A DNA stretch of 64,000 nucleotides, from NCBI RefSeq assembly GCF_000321225.1, contig NW_004451660.1:65956-129955 (forward strand), read 5' to 3'. The translations under genes and the position numbers were made by a program. Positions 35,408-48,295 of this stretch are shown one piece after another. Positions within the stretch are counted from its first letter, which is position 1. Each line of letters begins with the position of its first letter. Below the pieces are notes generated by a model, which saw nothing but the letters and a program-made list of their open reading frames with translations, was not told where the DNA came from and did not search any database. The DNA is from Odobenus rosmarus divergens (lineage: Eukaryota > Chordata > Mammalia > Carnivora > Odobenidae).

Positions 35408-35585
35408 GTGGCTCAGTTGGTTAAGCGTCTGACTTCAGCTCAGGTCGCGATCCCAGGGTCCTGGGATCAACTCCCGAGTTGGGCTCCGTGCTCAGTGGGG
35501 AGTCGGCTTCTCCCTCTACCCCTCCACCCTGCTCCTGATCTCTTTCATGCTCTCTCTCTTAAATAAATAAATAAAATCTTAAAAA
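35408..35585 (+). mobile_element. CAN SINE (SINEC)
   Basis: Sense copy (GGTACCTGGGTGGCTCAGTTGG head; AAATAAATAAATAAAATCTT tail). Perfect 16-bp target duplication AAGAAGCCTCTAGCTA at 35392-35407 and 35586-35601, which marks it as younger than its inverted neighbour. Confidence 0.95.
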
Positions 35586-35649
35586 AAGAAGCCTCTAGCT
35601 AAAAGAGAAAGAAAGGACAGGGTGGTGGATTGGCCATAGGGAAGCAAGA

Positions 35650-36190
35650 GAAAGGGAGGGATCAGATGTGAATTCCAAAGTTCAAACTTAGGTGACTGTA
35701 TGGGGTCACCAAGTGAAAAAGAAAATACCAGAGGAGGAGGAACAGTTGAGTCTGTGATGCTGTGGCACCTCCCACTTGAGATGTCAGCAGAAAGTAAAAT
35801 CTGAGCTAGAGGGGGAGCTTAGAGAGCCATCAGCACATAGTTGGTGGTCAGAGCCATTCTGGAATGAGGCTGCCCTGAGAGAACTGAAAATGAGAAGATA
35901 GGAGACAAAGCCTTGGGGAGCTCTAAGAGGTGAGTGGCCACTGCTTGGTTTGAGCAGCATGGTTTGAGTAGCACAGGTGTACAGAGAACCAAGGCAGCTA
36001 CTTCATGATAGCTTATAAAAGGAAAGAGCCTTGGGGAAGGGTAGAGAGACTTGTAGTGTCAAATGCAGCAGAGGGGGTGATGTGAATAGGATGAAAAATA
36101 CCTACTGGGGAGTCATCAAAACTGAATTTTGATGGTTGAATTCCGACAGCTCTGGGTTGATGACCAAGTGTGATGTCATGCAGGAGTGGA
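35650..36190 (-). repeat. LINE L2, antisense, reverse-transcriptase region
   Basis: The minus strand encodes SAAFDTTSLS (around 36,060-36,090), matching the L2/CR1-type RT motif LSAAFDTVDH. Antisense landmarks 'agagccatcagcacatag' and 'gtgtcaaatgcagcagaggg' agree with L2 order. No intact frame remains. Confidence 0.7.
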
Positions 36191-38160
36191 ATTAGGATGA
36201 GGAACAAGGTGCTCTGGGAACAAAATTTAAGGAAGCCCTCATTCTTATGGTCCTTCAAGTCTGGAGAGAGGAGATATAAACCCATCAGCCAAATGCTCAG
36301 GCAGTGTCCAAGCTCCAGGTCAAGCAGTTAGCCCTAGGGAGGTCTGGAGGCACACAGACTTTAGATACAAATTCATGGTGGGGAGCCCCTGCTGCTCTAA
36401 GACAAAATGTCCAAGGTCAAGGTTAGCAGGGGAACAAGTGGGTCACTGACCTAGGGCAGTAGATCCTAGATCAAGTCATCTTACGTTACAGTGAACTGCA
36501 TGAAATTTCTGACATTTGGCCGTTTCAGATCTACAGAATGGCAATTTTGTATGTTTCAGTGTAATAATTTCTTTTTCCACCAAGGCATGTGTGGTTCTGG
36601 GATCTGAATGGAGTCCAAATTGAAAAATAAGGGTTTGGAGGTACTAGCTGTGAATGCGAATGTATGATAATCAAGCGACCCTTATCATGCGCAGAACACT
36701 TTCTGGCATATTTTGTGCCATTTTTATCCACAGGACCCCAGCGGCACTTTTTTCTAACTAGACTGTAAATTCTTCTAGTAGAAGGGTATTTCTGGCACAT
36801 TTGGAGCACCAGCAGGTATACAATCAATTCTCGATAGATGGAAGATGGAGGAGGCATAAAAAGGTGTTCTCCATACATGAAAGCTAGACTGTCCTTGAAA
36901 GACAGCAACAGTCTTTAACATCTTTACATCGGTAATACTTGTAGTAATGGCTTGAATACAATATGATAGCTAGATAGCTAGCCAGACAGGTAAATAGATA
37001 GGTGGATGGATAAACATGAGGATATAGACACAGAGATTTGGCTTACTTTCACCATTTTTATTATGCATTTTCTTTCATGCTTTCAGTAGGTTTTAAACCT
37101 TTGAGGAAGTTTTTCCCTTGCACCATTTGAAATCTGAGAGGTAGGTTAAATTTAGACATACTTATTTTATTAAAACTCATTGCTTTTCTTATCAGCAAAC
37201 TCATGCCATGCAATTTTTTGGCAAAATTATTTCAAGTGAAGCTGAGAGGGGCTCCAGATTCAAGTACTCAATTCGTTTTCTCTTTGCATAAAAATATCTC
37301 ATTGCAGAGATAGGTTTCTAATTTCCAGCTGTGGTTTTCAAGTCTTTTCCAATGATTTCTATGTTCATATTGGGCCAGGCAAGCAATTTATATTAGTTCA
37401 AGTGGAGCTATTGGGATGCATTGCTAAATGCTGCTAAAAGAAGAATTATATAGAATAATAAATGCGATGTAATAAATGTACATATACATGAATTTATTTG
37501 CGCTTTGTGATTATGTAATTCACAAATTATGCATCTTGATAAATAAAGGATATCTAGGGCTGTTTCTAAGACCAATTTACAATCCCTTAGGTGCAGTGTA
37601 GAAAGAGAAAGGAATGTGAATCTTTTACCAATTTCCTGGATACCCAAATTTAGCCTTAGATCTCCAATTCCTTATTTACAATTTGAAATTCCTAAAAGCT
37701 CTGAAAACTGAAAGATTTTTGGTAATGTAACTCATTTGGTGGCAAAACTTTCCTTGAAGCTGCTAAAAGACAGCTTATAGTCTTTATTTATCGCTTAGTG
37801 CGAGTATTCATATGTTTTGCTGCAGGCATTACTCTGATTATGGGGTACTGCCCCTGAACTCTCTTGAGATGGTAGGTAATACATGGTGTAGATACTCCGT
37901 ATTATATTACCACATTCTGAATAATTTTGAAGTCAGAGCCACACATCATGTCCCAGCCCCTCAGGAGGAGCTGATAGACTTCACCCTGTCTCCTTCCCTT
38001 TGCAAAGTGCTCTCAGGATTATCTGAACAGTTACTAGAGGATCAAGGACTCTGGGCTTTATCTCAAGAGCCAAGTGAAAGGATTCAAGGGAGTAGCTTGG
38101 AGTGTGTTGACTAGTATTTTATAAAACCAAATCTAGGGCATGTGAAAAAAAGTATATATA
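36191..38160. other. unique sequence with a TAGA-like tract
   Basis: 36,960-37,012 is a degenerate TAGA/TAGC/GGAT tetranucleotide stretch. The rest shows no repeat body or exon that I recognise. Confidence 0.45.
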
Positions 38161-38164
38161 ATTG

Positions 38165-38970
38165 TTGTCATCTTTTTTCCAGCTTTATTGAGACATTATT
38201 GACATATAACATATGTAAGGTATACTATGTGATGATATGATACACATATATATTGTGAGGTGATTACCACAATAAGGGTAGTTAACACCTCCATTCCCTC
38301 ACATAATTATCATCTTCTGTGGTGATAACTTGTAAGATCTACTCTCTTAAAAACTTTTAAGTATATTATATAGTGTTGTTAATTATAGACACTATGGCAT
38401 TAGATTTCCAGAATGTATTCACCTAAGAGCCAGAAGCATGCACCCTTTGAGCAACATCTCCCCATTTCTACCACCCAGTAGCCCCTGGAAACCATGATTC
38501 TACTCTCTGTTTATATGAGGTCAGCCTTTTTGATTCCACATATAAGTGAGAACATACAGTATTTGTCTTTCTCTATTTTATTTAGCATGATGCCTTCAAG
38601 GTCCATCATGTTGTCACAAAAGGCAGGATCTCCTTAATTTTTGTGGCTGGACCATATTCCATTGTGTGTATATATCACATTTTCTTTATCCATTCTTCCA
38701 CGGATGGACAGTTAGGTTGTTTTCCTGTCTTGACTATTGTGAATAATGCTGCAATGAACATGGGGGTGCAGAGAATTCTTCAAGATAGTGACATCATTTC
38801 TTTTGGATACATACCTAGAAATAGGATTGCTGGATCATCTCATAGTTCTATTTTTAGTTTTTTGAGGAACCTTCATACTGTTTTCCACAGTGGCCATTCC
38901 AATTTACATTCCCACCAACAGCACCAAGGGTTCCCTTTTTTCCACAGCTTTGCCAACAGAGCATATTTAT
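38165..38970 (-). mobile_element. LINE L1 3' end, antisense
   Basis: Antisense L1 order in the plus strand: 'ccagctttattgagacattattgac', 'caccatgattctactctctg'-like 3' UTR, 'ccatattccattgtgtgtatatatcac', 'ttgactattgtgaataatgctgcaatgaac', 'ctagaaataggattgctggatcatc', 'ttccacagtggc..ccaatttacattcccacc'. About 800 bp, 5'-truncated, no coding capacity. Confidence 0.85.
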
Positions 38971-39239
38971 TAAAAAAGGAAAGAGCTGTTTCCAAACCAG
39001 CACCAGAGTTCTTAATCTGGTGTTCTGAAACTCTCCATGCATGTTAACACAGGTATGGAAACTGCCTGTTTTACCCATGTAGGTCTACGCACTCTTCTTG
39101 AAGAATGGATCCATCACTTGCACCAAATTCCCCAAGAAGTGAACCAGAAATGATTGAAAACTGCCTCAGGAGATAGTGGCAGGAAGAAAATAACACTGAT
39201 GGTGGGAAACTGAGGGACCCAGGTACTGTCCAGGCAGTT

Positions 39240-39330
39240 AAAATAATAACAGCTACCACTTTCTGAGCAATTCTATGGGGCAGACATTGTACTATGTGCT
39301 TTGATCTTCCAATTCATAAGGAGCCTAAGT
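39240..39330 (-). repeat. MIR, antisense (short)
   Basis: 'acagctaccactttctgagcaattctatggggcagacattgtactatgtgctttgatc' follows antisense MIR 3' sequence. Confidence 0.5.
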
Positions 39331-40154
39331 GAATAATATGGTGGCTGTGAAATAATCTAGTATCTTAACACTTGGGTATTCAAATATGTGCTGAAAACAG
39401 AAATCTGGGCTAAGGAGATACTAACTGCTTTAAGAGCTCATCTCCCACCCTACCTCCATCCCCACACAGTTCCAGCATTCATTACCCGTGTGAAAAGGGG
39501 CTTTAAAAACTTAAATCTTAGGACTTTGCCTTCTCTCTAATATCCTGGTATAAATAACCAATTCGTATCAGAAAGCTGGGTTGGCTTGTAGCCCCCGCAT
39601 CTTTACACAGATTTAGCCAATTATAGATACTCAAACACCCCTAAAATAACTCTCAAATTCTCACTGAATAAGTGTGACCTGAGGGGAAAAAAGGAGTATA
39701 TTTAAAGATATTAAGAATAAACTAATTAAACCCTTTTCCTTTTTGCGTGTGTATGAATGTACACTTAGATGCTGTATTTGTGTGCATGTGCACACACATA
39801 CTATCCGTATTTCCATACGTGAATTCTAGTAGATGTTTACCGTTTGTCTGGTTAAACAATTAATGGGTAATGAACCTTCTCCTACAGTGACATGGAAGGA
39901 CACTCTTCCCACAGAGAGAAATGCACTGGATGGAAATCTCTATACCAAAACTGTCTTCAGGATTCACTGGTTTGGATATACCAGTCCCAAAATTCCTCTA
40001 TTTCTTCCCTGGGCATGGCGAAGTATATTTAAATTGTGTTCCAGTAGCAGCCATGGGTGTCTTCTGTGTCTCTATGGAGATGGATTTTTTAGAAGAGGTT
40101 TACAAAGACCCACACCAAATAAGGAGGTGCTATAAAGAAATGGGGCCTCTTATT
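39331..40154. other. no feature recognised
   Basis: The overlapping frames at 39,833-40,307 (100 and 128 codons) run into a MIR at their 3' end and show no domain. Confidence 0.4.
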
Positions 40155-40385
40155 TCAACTAATAGTTGCCATTTATTGCTTGATTACTCTGTGCCAGGGA
40201 ATGTGCTAGCATTTTACACACAGCATGAATTCAATCATTACTGTAATACCAGGAAAGTATATTTCCACTGGATAAGTGAGAAAATTAATCTAAAGGTACA
40301 GAAGTAAGTCACTCACCCAAAGCCAAGGTTAGTAAAAAGAAGGGGGGTGCTCAATGGAGGCCATCTGATTTCAGAACCTGACCAG
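40155..40385 (-). repeat. MIR, antisense, nearly full length
   Basis: 'tagttgccatttattgcttgattactctgtgccagggaatgtgctagcattttac', 'ccactggataagtgagaaaattaatctaaagg', 'aagtcactcacccaaagccaagg' and 'gccatctgatttcagaacctgacc' are all in antisense MIR order. Confidence 0.7.
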
Positions 40386-43300
40386 CCCACAATCCTGCCC
40401 CTGCCAATTCTAATGACCAGGTGGCATAATATTGTTCCAATATTTCTGTACTTTGAGCTGACCCAAGAATGAATTAAGATAAAAAAATATATCCTCTGAA
40501 ACATTTATTCCTAAAGTGGCTCTTACCTTGACAATGCCTTTCCTACTTCATCTCAGAAAGCCCTGTCTCCAGAGTTAAATTCACTCACGTCTGTTCGCTC
40601 CATCTCCATGCCCCTCGGCACTTAGGTACTAAGTAGTACGTGCTATTCAAAGACAGCATAAAGTAAAAGTCAGAAGAAAGTCTTTGATAATGTCACATTC
40701 TTCTCCCTGTTGTAAGCTGCTCAAGCCACTGAAAGACTGAAGAGTGTGTGAATAGAATCCTTCTCCTGGAAGTAAGTGGAAAACTGCTGCCACTAACTAT
40801 AGAAACATTTCAAGGCAATTTCTGTGAGGCCAGAAAGTCATCTTTTATACCTTAAAAATTTGGGAGGAGGATGAGAGAAGATTAAAAAAAAAAAAGTCAC
40901 ATTAGATATAGCCAGATTCCTTTCCAGAATTTACATGGGACAGATGAAAAGTGAAAACAATCTCGTCATTTGGCTCGAACTATCTTCTTATTAATTATTG
41001 ACTTCTCAGCACTTAAAATACCAAAAATGACAGCACTTCTGAGTGAAATCAGATAATAGAAAAGGACATATAACCAGGCACTCCGGAGCTAAACTGGACT
41101 GCCAAAAGTTCAGGAATTAAAGGTTGTATATTAATTCTGCATGTTTCCTTTTACTAAGAATGCACTGTCAGGAACAAATGGTTAACTGTGGACCAGCAAC
41201 TGATGACCGATTATGATCCAGTTGCTCCAAACATATTTAATCATTAAATGTGATGCCTACTGCCTTTTAATTGTCCTGGCTTTTCGAATTCGAGTGTTAC
41301 CCAGAAAAATAGAGCAAAATACCGCAGCTACCTTGATCAGTTGTGGTTACAATTAGGGACAGGGTTTTTGTGTGTGTTTTTCATTTGTTTCATTTGTTTG
41401 CTTGTTAGGTCTTTTATGTGTGCTGCTTGCAGTCTACTAATAGGGTCCAGCCATCATTTTCTCTGAATGCGCCTGGGGCTGTTCTTACTGAAGCTTCCCA
41501 AGATCTCTTCAACAGTGCCGAGCAGACTCTTTCCCAGCTCTCTTGGCAAAACCCTGTGAGCCCTAGAAGGTCCAAGGTCCAGCTCGAAAGCCACTTATTC
41601 TTACACTTGGGTGTGTGATCACCTCATTTTCTGGAACTGACTCTCTTAAACGATTTCCTAATTCTCTACCATCATTATTTGTACCATTTGTTCTTGTTGC
41701 TTGAACCTTTCTGTAAGCTTCTGTAGAGGACTGTCTTGCTCTCTTCTCTTCCCTCTGGAGAGTTTTCTTGCTCTTGAAGAACTCAGAAAGTAGTTGCAAA
41801 ATTGATTGGGAAAAACTGTCACCTCTTGAAAATTACAGCTAATGAGCATTAGGCTGAAACTGACATGGTTATTCATCTGTTGAAATAACTCATTATAAAA
41901 AATGACTTCTAAAGGTGACTGATGAGTTTAAGGTGCTTCCCAAATTATCTTTACTGAATTCTCTGGTTTCTCTCTTAAAACCACAGGAGATTAAATGGTG
42001 TGAATGCAAAATAAACTCTGACCTAAATCTTTTTCCCAATGCTGGGGCTCTGCTGCCCCAAGACAAGGGTGGTGGTGTGAATGAAGCGTGAAGAGCCAGC
42101 TGAAGGGTAAGAACTGGCAGTGGCAGCTGCTGGCTGACTATATGCCCCCAGAGTGGCGACAAACAAACTGTTGGAGCAACCCAAGTTTGAAGGAATGCCC
42201 TTTAACACTCTTTCTTCTCTCTAATTCCTTGTACCAAGAATCCTTCTGATCTGCAATTTTGTCCTCCTCGATGAACTTATTCATTAAGAGGGAGTGCCCT
42301 GTTCAAATGATTGATGCCAGTTATCTTACCAGATTCATCTCCCGTTTCATTTAATGAATCAGCATTCTGGTTTATAAATCAGTTTCTGGCAAGCTGGCTT
42401 GGCATTCATCACTTTTCCACAGCTTGGTCACCCGTAAGTGAGCAGATTCATTTACGTTTTCATTGCTGTGAATCTGAGGAGTGGCCCTGAACCTATGAGA
42501 AAAATTTCAAGAGCAGTCCCTGTGTGTGTATGAGTCGAGGCAGACCGCCCATGCTAAAATATTTCAAGAGCTTAACTGTGTTTTAAGAATAACTTGCAAT
42601 TCTGATTATTGCAGTCCATAATAACGAGTAGGCAGTCTAGACATATTTGTTGAATTAAAATGAATCTTTTGTTAGCCACAAGCCACAGCCAACAATGGCT
42701 TCACGTTATTATTACTATTTTTTTCTTTACCAGAATTGTGGGGGTGAGGTGGGGCAAGGGAAAAGGAGACCAAGCTCACAAGAAAAGCAATGAGAAGAGA
42801 AAAGGACCCAGAGTTTCCATGGGTAGAAACATGTCAGAGGGTGACCTATGTGCAGATCAAGGCATGACTGAGCTTGACTGGGTGGAGACAAGGTAGGGGA
42901 AACATGGAGGGGTATGGATGACAGAGAAGGCAAGAAATCTTTTGACTTCCTTAAATAGGAAACTATGAGGAGAGTAATAAATGATCTAAAGAAGGATTCT
43001 TAAGAGAATTTTGGAATGATACACTAACCAAAATGCTCCATAAAATCTCTTTTTAGGAGTCTACAATATTTCATTGGCTTTCTGGAACTGGAATTATGGC
43101 CTTTTGTTTTTGTGGGTGCATGAACAGGCTTTTTAGGGGCAGTACTATCTAAACAGGTGATCTTTAGGACTACTTGTTCAGGATGGTATACCAAAGGTAC
43201 CCAGTCACCACTTGACAACAACTGAGCTACTTGTGTATTTTCATTGTGGCTGACTTAACTCACGGACTTAAGATATAAAGGGGCACAGTAAATCAGACAG

Positions 43301-44190
43301 GGGTCCTGATGATTTTGAAAACACAAACAGAGAGATACAGAAGGATGGCTCAAGATGATTTTAAAGGGAGAATTACCGAGAATGACTAGGTAAGAGTGTT
43401 CAGGATTTTTCTTTAGGCCACCTCTCCACCTTTCCCACAAGAAACTAATAAAAATACAGATTTGGTAGTACATTTTCTTACCAACTTAAAGCAGGAGAGC
43501 GTAGCGATGTGGACAGATATTGGGACTCAGATATAAAATTCCTAACCTCATTACGTGATTATCGGAGCAACGACTAGTTAAGTATTACCAAACAATCTTA
43601 GACTTCATTGAATGAAGGAATGAGGGCTGTGTTTGCATTGCCCGCAAAGACCAAAAAAGAGAAAGAGGCTGCAGATTTGACTGCCAACTCTGTAGGGAAG
43701 CAGCTGGACCTCAGCTGCTTGAAGCCAGAGAACCTCAAACCAGCACGGCCCCTGCGAGCAGTGATCATGTGCACTCTCTCTGGAAGGTACGTGTTTTCCC
43801 GTCCTGACCCCCTCAGTGGCCACCCGTCCCGGGCCACCGTACAGACTTCCAGCAGACATCACCTTATTTGTGGCACTCTTATACCGTAAGTCCTTTTATC
43901 CATTAATCACATTTTCTTGCTCTTTGAAAAGACCTTCGGGGGGTCCTGACTAAACCCAAATGAGACTAGGCACAGACAGTTTCTCATGTGCTAGGTCCTA
44001 GAACTGATGGACTGAATTTTGAAGTACATGGCCATGCCTAATCTGGAAGCATCTCTCAAAGCCCTTGAAAAATCCAAAGGAGGAGGGCCACATGGCTTTG
44101 AATAACAAGTACTCCTGGATGTACAAATAAATATTGTGCCCCCTGGGCAGAGTAGGTAGGTAATGCGCAGAATAGCATAATTTTACTCGC
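40386..44190. other. long stretch without recognised repeats or genes
   Basis: About 3.8 kb without SINE, L1, L2 or LTR signature, the longest such stretch in the window. 42,270-42,480 is rich in ATTA/TCATT words. 43,600-43,900 has locally more CG dinucleotides and two GTAAGT/GTACGT donor-like words. Confidence 0.4.
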
Positions 44191-44207
44191 CTGATTTTTT
44201 TAATTCT

Positions 44208-44406
44208 TTTTTTTTTAAGATTTTATTTATTTATTTGACAGAGAGAGAGAGGCAGTGAGAGAGGGAACACAAGCAGGGGGAGCAGGAGAGGGAGAAGCAG
44301 GCTTCCCGCAGAGCAGGGAGCCCAATGTGGGGCTCGATCCCAGGACCCTGAGATCATGACCTGAGCCGAAGGCAGATGCTTAATGACTGAGCCACCCAGG
44401 CGCCCC
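44208..44406 (-). mobile_element. CAN SINE (SINEC)
   Basis: Minus-strand copy, end GAGCCACCCAGGCGCCCC. Flanks share a worn T-rich target duplication (TGATTTTTTTAATTCTT at 44192-44208 against TGAGTTTTTATTTCTT at 44407-44422). Confidence 0.93.
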
Positions 44407-44729
44407 TGAGTTTTTATTTCTTTAAAGAGTGCGACGGTTCTCATTGGAAGAGGAGGAGTAGAGAAGAAAAACTATATTCCCAAGGGACTATACTCAGCAA
44501 GGGGGGCTGAAGGTATGTGCTCTGAATGCCAAAGTGGAAGGTGTTAAAAGGGAATGTAATAGAACAGTTCTCCTCTTGTTGGGGGAGAGAAAGAGAGAGA
44601 TTAGCTACTCAAGAGTAGAAAACTTTGGGGAGGTGAAGAGAAATCTACAGAGGAATTGGGGCAAACTTCTGGGTAATATGCTGAGTAAACACTCCCCACC
44701 CCAATTCTGTCATGTTGAGGAAATGTGTT

Positions 44730-45235
44730 TTAACAATCTGCTTATTTTCCCAGTGGCTTCCCTTTGTACTGAGAATGAAGTGCTAACTCCTTGTCCTGGC
44801 TTGCAAGGCTTGTCCGATCTGGCCCCTGGCTGCCTCTTCAACCTGATCCCGTGCTCTCTTCCCACTTCACTTCTGTCCAGTCCAGTAACCCTCAAATTCC
44901 CCCATCTTGCCAAGCTCCTTCCGGCCTCAGGAGGCCCATACCCTTTTGTTCCCTCTGCCTGGAATGTGTATCTCTAAGACCTTTGGATGGCTCGGTCATC
45001 CTCAACTCACATGTCGCCACTTCAGTGAGGTCTTCTCTCATCACTGTATGGAAGTGTCCCCTTCACTCTAATACTTTGTATTCAATATCCAGCTTTCTTT
45101 TCTTTGTAGCTTTTATCAAGACCTGAGAAAATATTTATTTGACTGTATAGAGTCTGTCTACTCCACAGAACACAAACTTTGAGGGGGACTGGTTTGTCTT
45201 GGTCACCAGGTATCCCAGCATCTCAAGAGTTCCTG
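44730..45235 (+). repeat. LINE L2, 3' part
   Basis: Sense L2 order: 'cccagtggcttccctttgtactgagaatgaagtgc', 'ggcttgtccgatctggcccctgg', 'cccttttgttccctctgcctggaatgtg', 'catgtcgccacttcagtgaggtcttctc', ending near 'gactggtttgtcttggtcaccaggtatcccagca'. It accounts for most of the 147-codon frame that opens at 44,534. Confidence 0.8.
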
Positions 45236-46290
45236 CCTCATATGACATCCCAGAAAATGGAGGTTGTATAATCAAGTCAATCTTTCAAGTTTCTGGTATC
45301 AGAGACAGGCCTCAAGGCAGACTAGCAATATTCATTTACATTTTTTAAGGTTTATTTTCAGTCAAAACATGAGGGAGAATTTCAAATTGCATTTCTTCCT
45401 AAAAATAAAAGCTTTTCCAGCAGCTTTTTCTTGCACTTATCCCCATGAGGTCGATAAAAGGAAGTTCCGTTGTTCCGTATTTTTCAGACAGGACAACTAC
45501 AGGCACATGGTAAGTCAGCGTAGTACAGACCAGACCACAGCTCTCTTGACATTGGCCCAGTCTACATTCCACCCAAACTTCCATCAAACTTTATTGCTTC
45601 CCTTTGAAAAAAATAGGGCTAAAGCATCAACAACAAAATAATATTAAATACAAACAGAGACAGAATGACCTAGTTGCTTTGGCCTTTTATGTAAAGTCTG
45701 CGCCACCTACGTCCTATGTGTCACTATTTGAAACCCCTGAGAGCAGTAGGTCTGCACATGTCTCAAAAGGATTACTCCTTTTGGATTGAAATAATGAAAT
45801 ACATTCTTGCTCTATTTTGGAAAAAGAAAAAGAAAAATCTCGAACTCACATATGAGGTGACTTGATGTATTTTTCCACACAGTGCATAGCAAGTTTAGCC
45901 ATAGAAGATTAGGAAGGAAACAGTAGCATATATTAGTCCCAGTGAAAATTCATGACAGAAAATAATTAAACTGGAGATAACCCAAGAGGAGAAAAAAAAA
46001 AAGCCTACATAGATCTTATAAATTACCAGGCTGAGTCCATAATTTTCATTTACGAGTGTGATAACAGGTGCTCATCCTCCTACAGCCTACCTCATAGAGG
46101 TGTACCTTCTCTTACAAGAGTCTCTATTGCTGTTAGTTGTCATCATCTGAAAATTTGTGACTTTTTAAGTTTCACATTTTTTCAGTGAAACATACTTGTG
46201 ATCATCCATGAAGGTCTGAATTCTTCCATTGAAGAATTGTGTCTACTGGGTAAGAACATGCACCTGCTCTTCTTTTCCATTATATTGCAT
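45236..46290. other. no feature recognised
   Basis: Unique DNA. A short hairpin AATTCTTC-CATT-GAAGAATT lies at 46219-46238. Confidence 0.45.
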
Positions 46291-46293
46291 TAC

Positions 46294-46370
46294 TTTAATT
46301 AATTAATGTTATTAACATATAATGTATTATTTGTTTCAGGGGTACAGGTCTGTGATTCATCAGTCTTATT
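46294..46370 (-). mobile_element. carnivore L1 3' terminus, antisense, very short
   Basis: The minus strand reads GATGAATCACAGACCTGTACCCCTGAAAC and then AAATAATACATTATATGTTAATAAC, the terminal bases of carnivore L1 3' UTRs, with a T-rich (tail) end at 46,294. It is only about 75 bp and abuts the tail side of a CAN SINE. Confidence 0.75.
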
Positions 46371-46372
46371 TA

Positions 46373-46582
46373 TTTAAAAGATTTTATTTATTTATTTGAG
46401 AGGGAGTGAGAGAGAGAGAGCAAGCATGAGAGAGCACAAGCAGGTGTGGGGGCAGAGGGAGAGGGAGAAGCAGGCTCCCCGCTGAGCAAGGAGCCCGAAG
46501 AGGGGCTTGATCCCCGGACCCCCTGGGATCATGACCTGGGCCAAAGGCAGATGCTTAACTGACTGAGCCACCCAGGTGCCCC
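46373..46582 (-). mobile_element. CAN SINE (SINEC)
   Basis: Minus-strand copy with AAAAGATTTTATTTATTTATTTGAGAG tail side, end GAGCCACCCAGGTGCCCC. No clear target duplication, because the left flank is the short L1 end. Confidence 0.93.
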
Positions 46583-47088
46583 TAGATTATTTTAAATACA
46601 AATATGTAGTATTTGAAAAGACTGAGCAGAATGGATCATGTTTGCATAATAAAACTTCAAAATATATAAATTTGGCAATAATTTTTCTAGAACATTTTAT
46701 TTGTACATTAAACTATAAAATAAAAAAGCACGGGGGAAGAAACCAAAAAATGTCTCTAGATCATAAGCCTTATGTATAGGATAAAACTTTTAACTATGTC
46801 AAACCAAAGATAAAGCAGATTTAGATATCAAATTATAAGTGGAAAGACTGATTTATATTTTCTTTCAAGGTATTTAACTTTTTTTCAGTGACAGAATTTA
46901 CAACTATGACTAATTCTTTCACATTCAAAATAAAGAACATAAATAGTCTATGTAGTCTATATATGAATTCTATGTATGAACTTCTATATGAATAATATGC
47001 TTAGATCACTTGTAGGTATCTAGATATATGGTTTTGATAACACTGATGATATTTTAAAATGAAATATTTTCCACGTTTTATATGGCCT
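46583..47088. other. no feature recognised
   Basis: Strongly AT-rich unique DNA between two SINEs. Confidence 0.45.
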
Positions 47089-47105
47089 AAAATGACAATG
47101 TGGTT

Positions 47106-47299
47106 CGGATGCCTGGGTGGCTCAGTCAGTTAAGCATCTAACTTTGGCTCAGGTCATGATCCCAGGGTCCTGGGATCGAGTCCCGCATTGGGCTCCTTGC
47201 TCAGCAGGGAGTCTGCTTCTCCCTCTGCCTGCAGCTTCCCCTGCTTGTGCTGTCTCTCTCTCTCTCTCTGACAAATAAATAAATAAAAATCTTTTTAAA
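47106..47299 (+). mobile_element. CAN SINE (SINEC)
   Basis: Sense copy including the 'ctctgcctgcagcttcccctgcttgtgctg' body variant. Target duplication of 17 bp: AAAATGACAATGTGGTT (47089-47105) against AAAATGACACTGTGGTT (47300-47316). Confidence 0.95.
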
Positions 47300-47339
47300 A
47301 AAATGACACTGTGGTTATATTGCCTATGTTCACACAGCT

Positions 47340-47480
47340 CCGCTTAAATTTAAGGAACCTGAATTACAGTGAAGCTAAGTGACCCGTGTGAAGTCAGTCA
47401 CATCAGTAGTAATAAAGGCAGAACTAGAATCCTGGCCTGCTGATGCCAACCCTGGCATTCTACGTCACTACAACCATGCT
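47340..47480 (-). repeat. MIR, antisense
   Basis: 'ctaagtgacccgtgtgaagtcagtcacatcagtagtaataaaggcagaactagaatcctggcctgctg' is the antisense MIR core. Confidence 0.65.
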
Positions 47481-48281
47481 ATGGTGACCACCTCTCTGAG
47501 GATAATTTAGTGGGCTGTGGATATATTTGTTCTGGATTACAATAGCCCTTATTAAAGCCATGTTTTCTGTAAGCGTATTTCAAACTTACTGAGTCCAAGG
47601 AACTTGGATCATTCCTCTGCTTATGTTCATATTTCTAGATTATTGTGATCTGCTCAAAGTATTACAGAGATTTCTACATTGGAATTAAATGAATTTAGCA
47701 GGTGCTTCCTTGAAAGAGGTGTGAAATGTTTTAACAGCTGAGAATCCCAAATCAAGATTTAGTTCACATTTGATGTTTAATTTCTCACAACTGAAATTTC
47801 CTTTTGTCATTTAGAAACATTTTAATTTGCATGTGAGATGAAAAGCAAAACAAAGGAGTATGGGAGAATGAGCAGAGATGAAATCTATATGCGTCTTTTG
47901 TTCTTTTTCCTGTCCAGAGGGATGTAAGCTAAGATTCACTATATATATAATTATTAAGAGTATATACACACAGAGGATGGTTTTACTTTCATTGATGGAT
48001 ATACAATGTAAATATTTAAATTGTACATAGCAGAGGGAGAGATAAATATTAAAGAAATAAAGCATCTCCTAATAAATTTGCATTGGTTGTTTCTGTGCAT
48101 TACTGATTTCCTTGAGAGGATCCTACCACTTACATAGTTTCAAAGCCATTAGAATATTTTCTTTCATTTTCCAAGACTTGACCTTTATTTCTTAACATAG
48201 AGACATCTGCCTAGAAATAAAACTTTCTATCCCATTACAATTTTCTATTTCTAGCACATTTCTAGCAACTATCAGCACACG
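47481..48281. other. no feature recognised
   Basis: AT-rich unique DNA with no repeat body or exon that I recognise. Confidence 0.4.
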
Positions 48282-48295
48282 TATTACAAGCTTTT

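Noticed and set aside
44534..44977. 147-codon plus frame
   Set aside because: Its second half is L2 3' sequence; the first half shows no domain.
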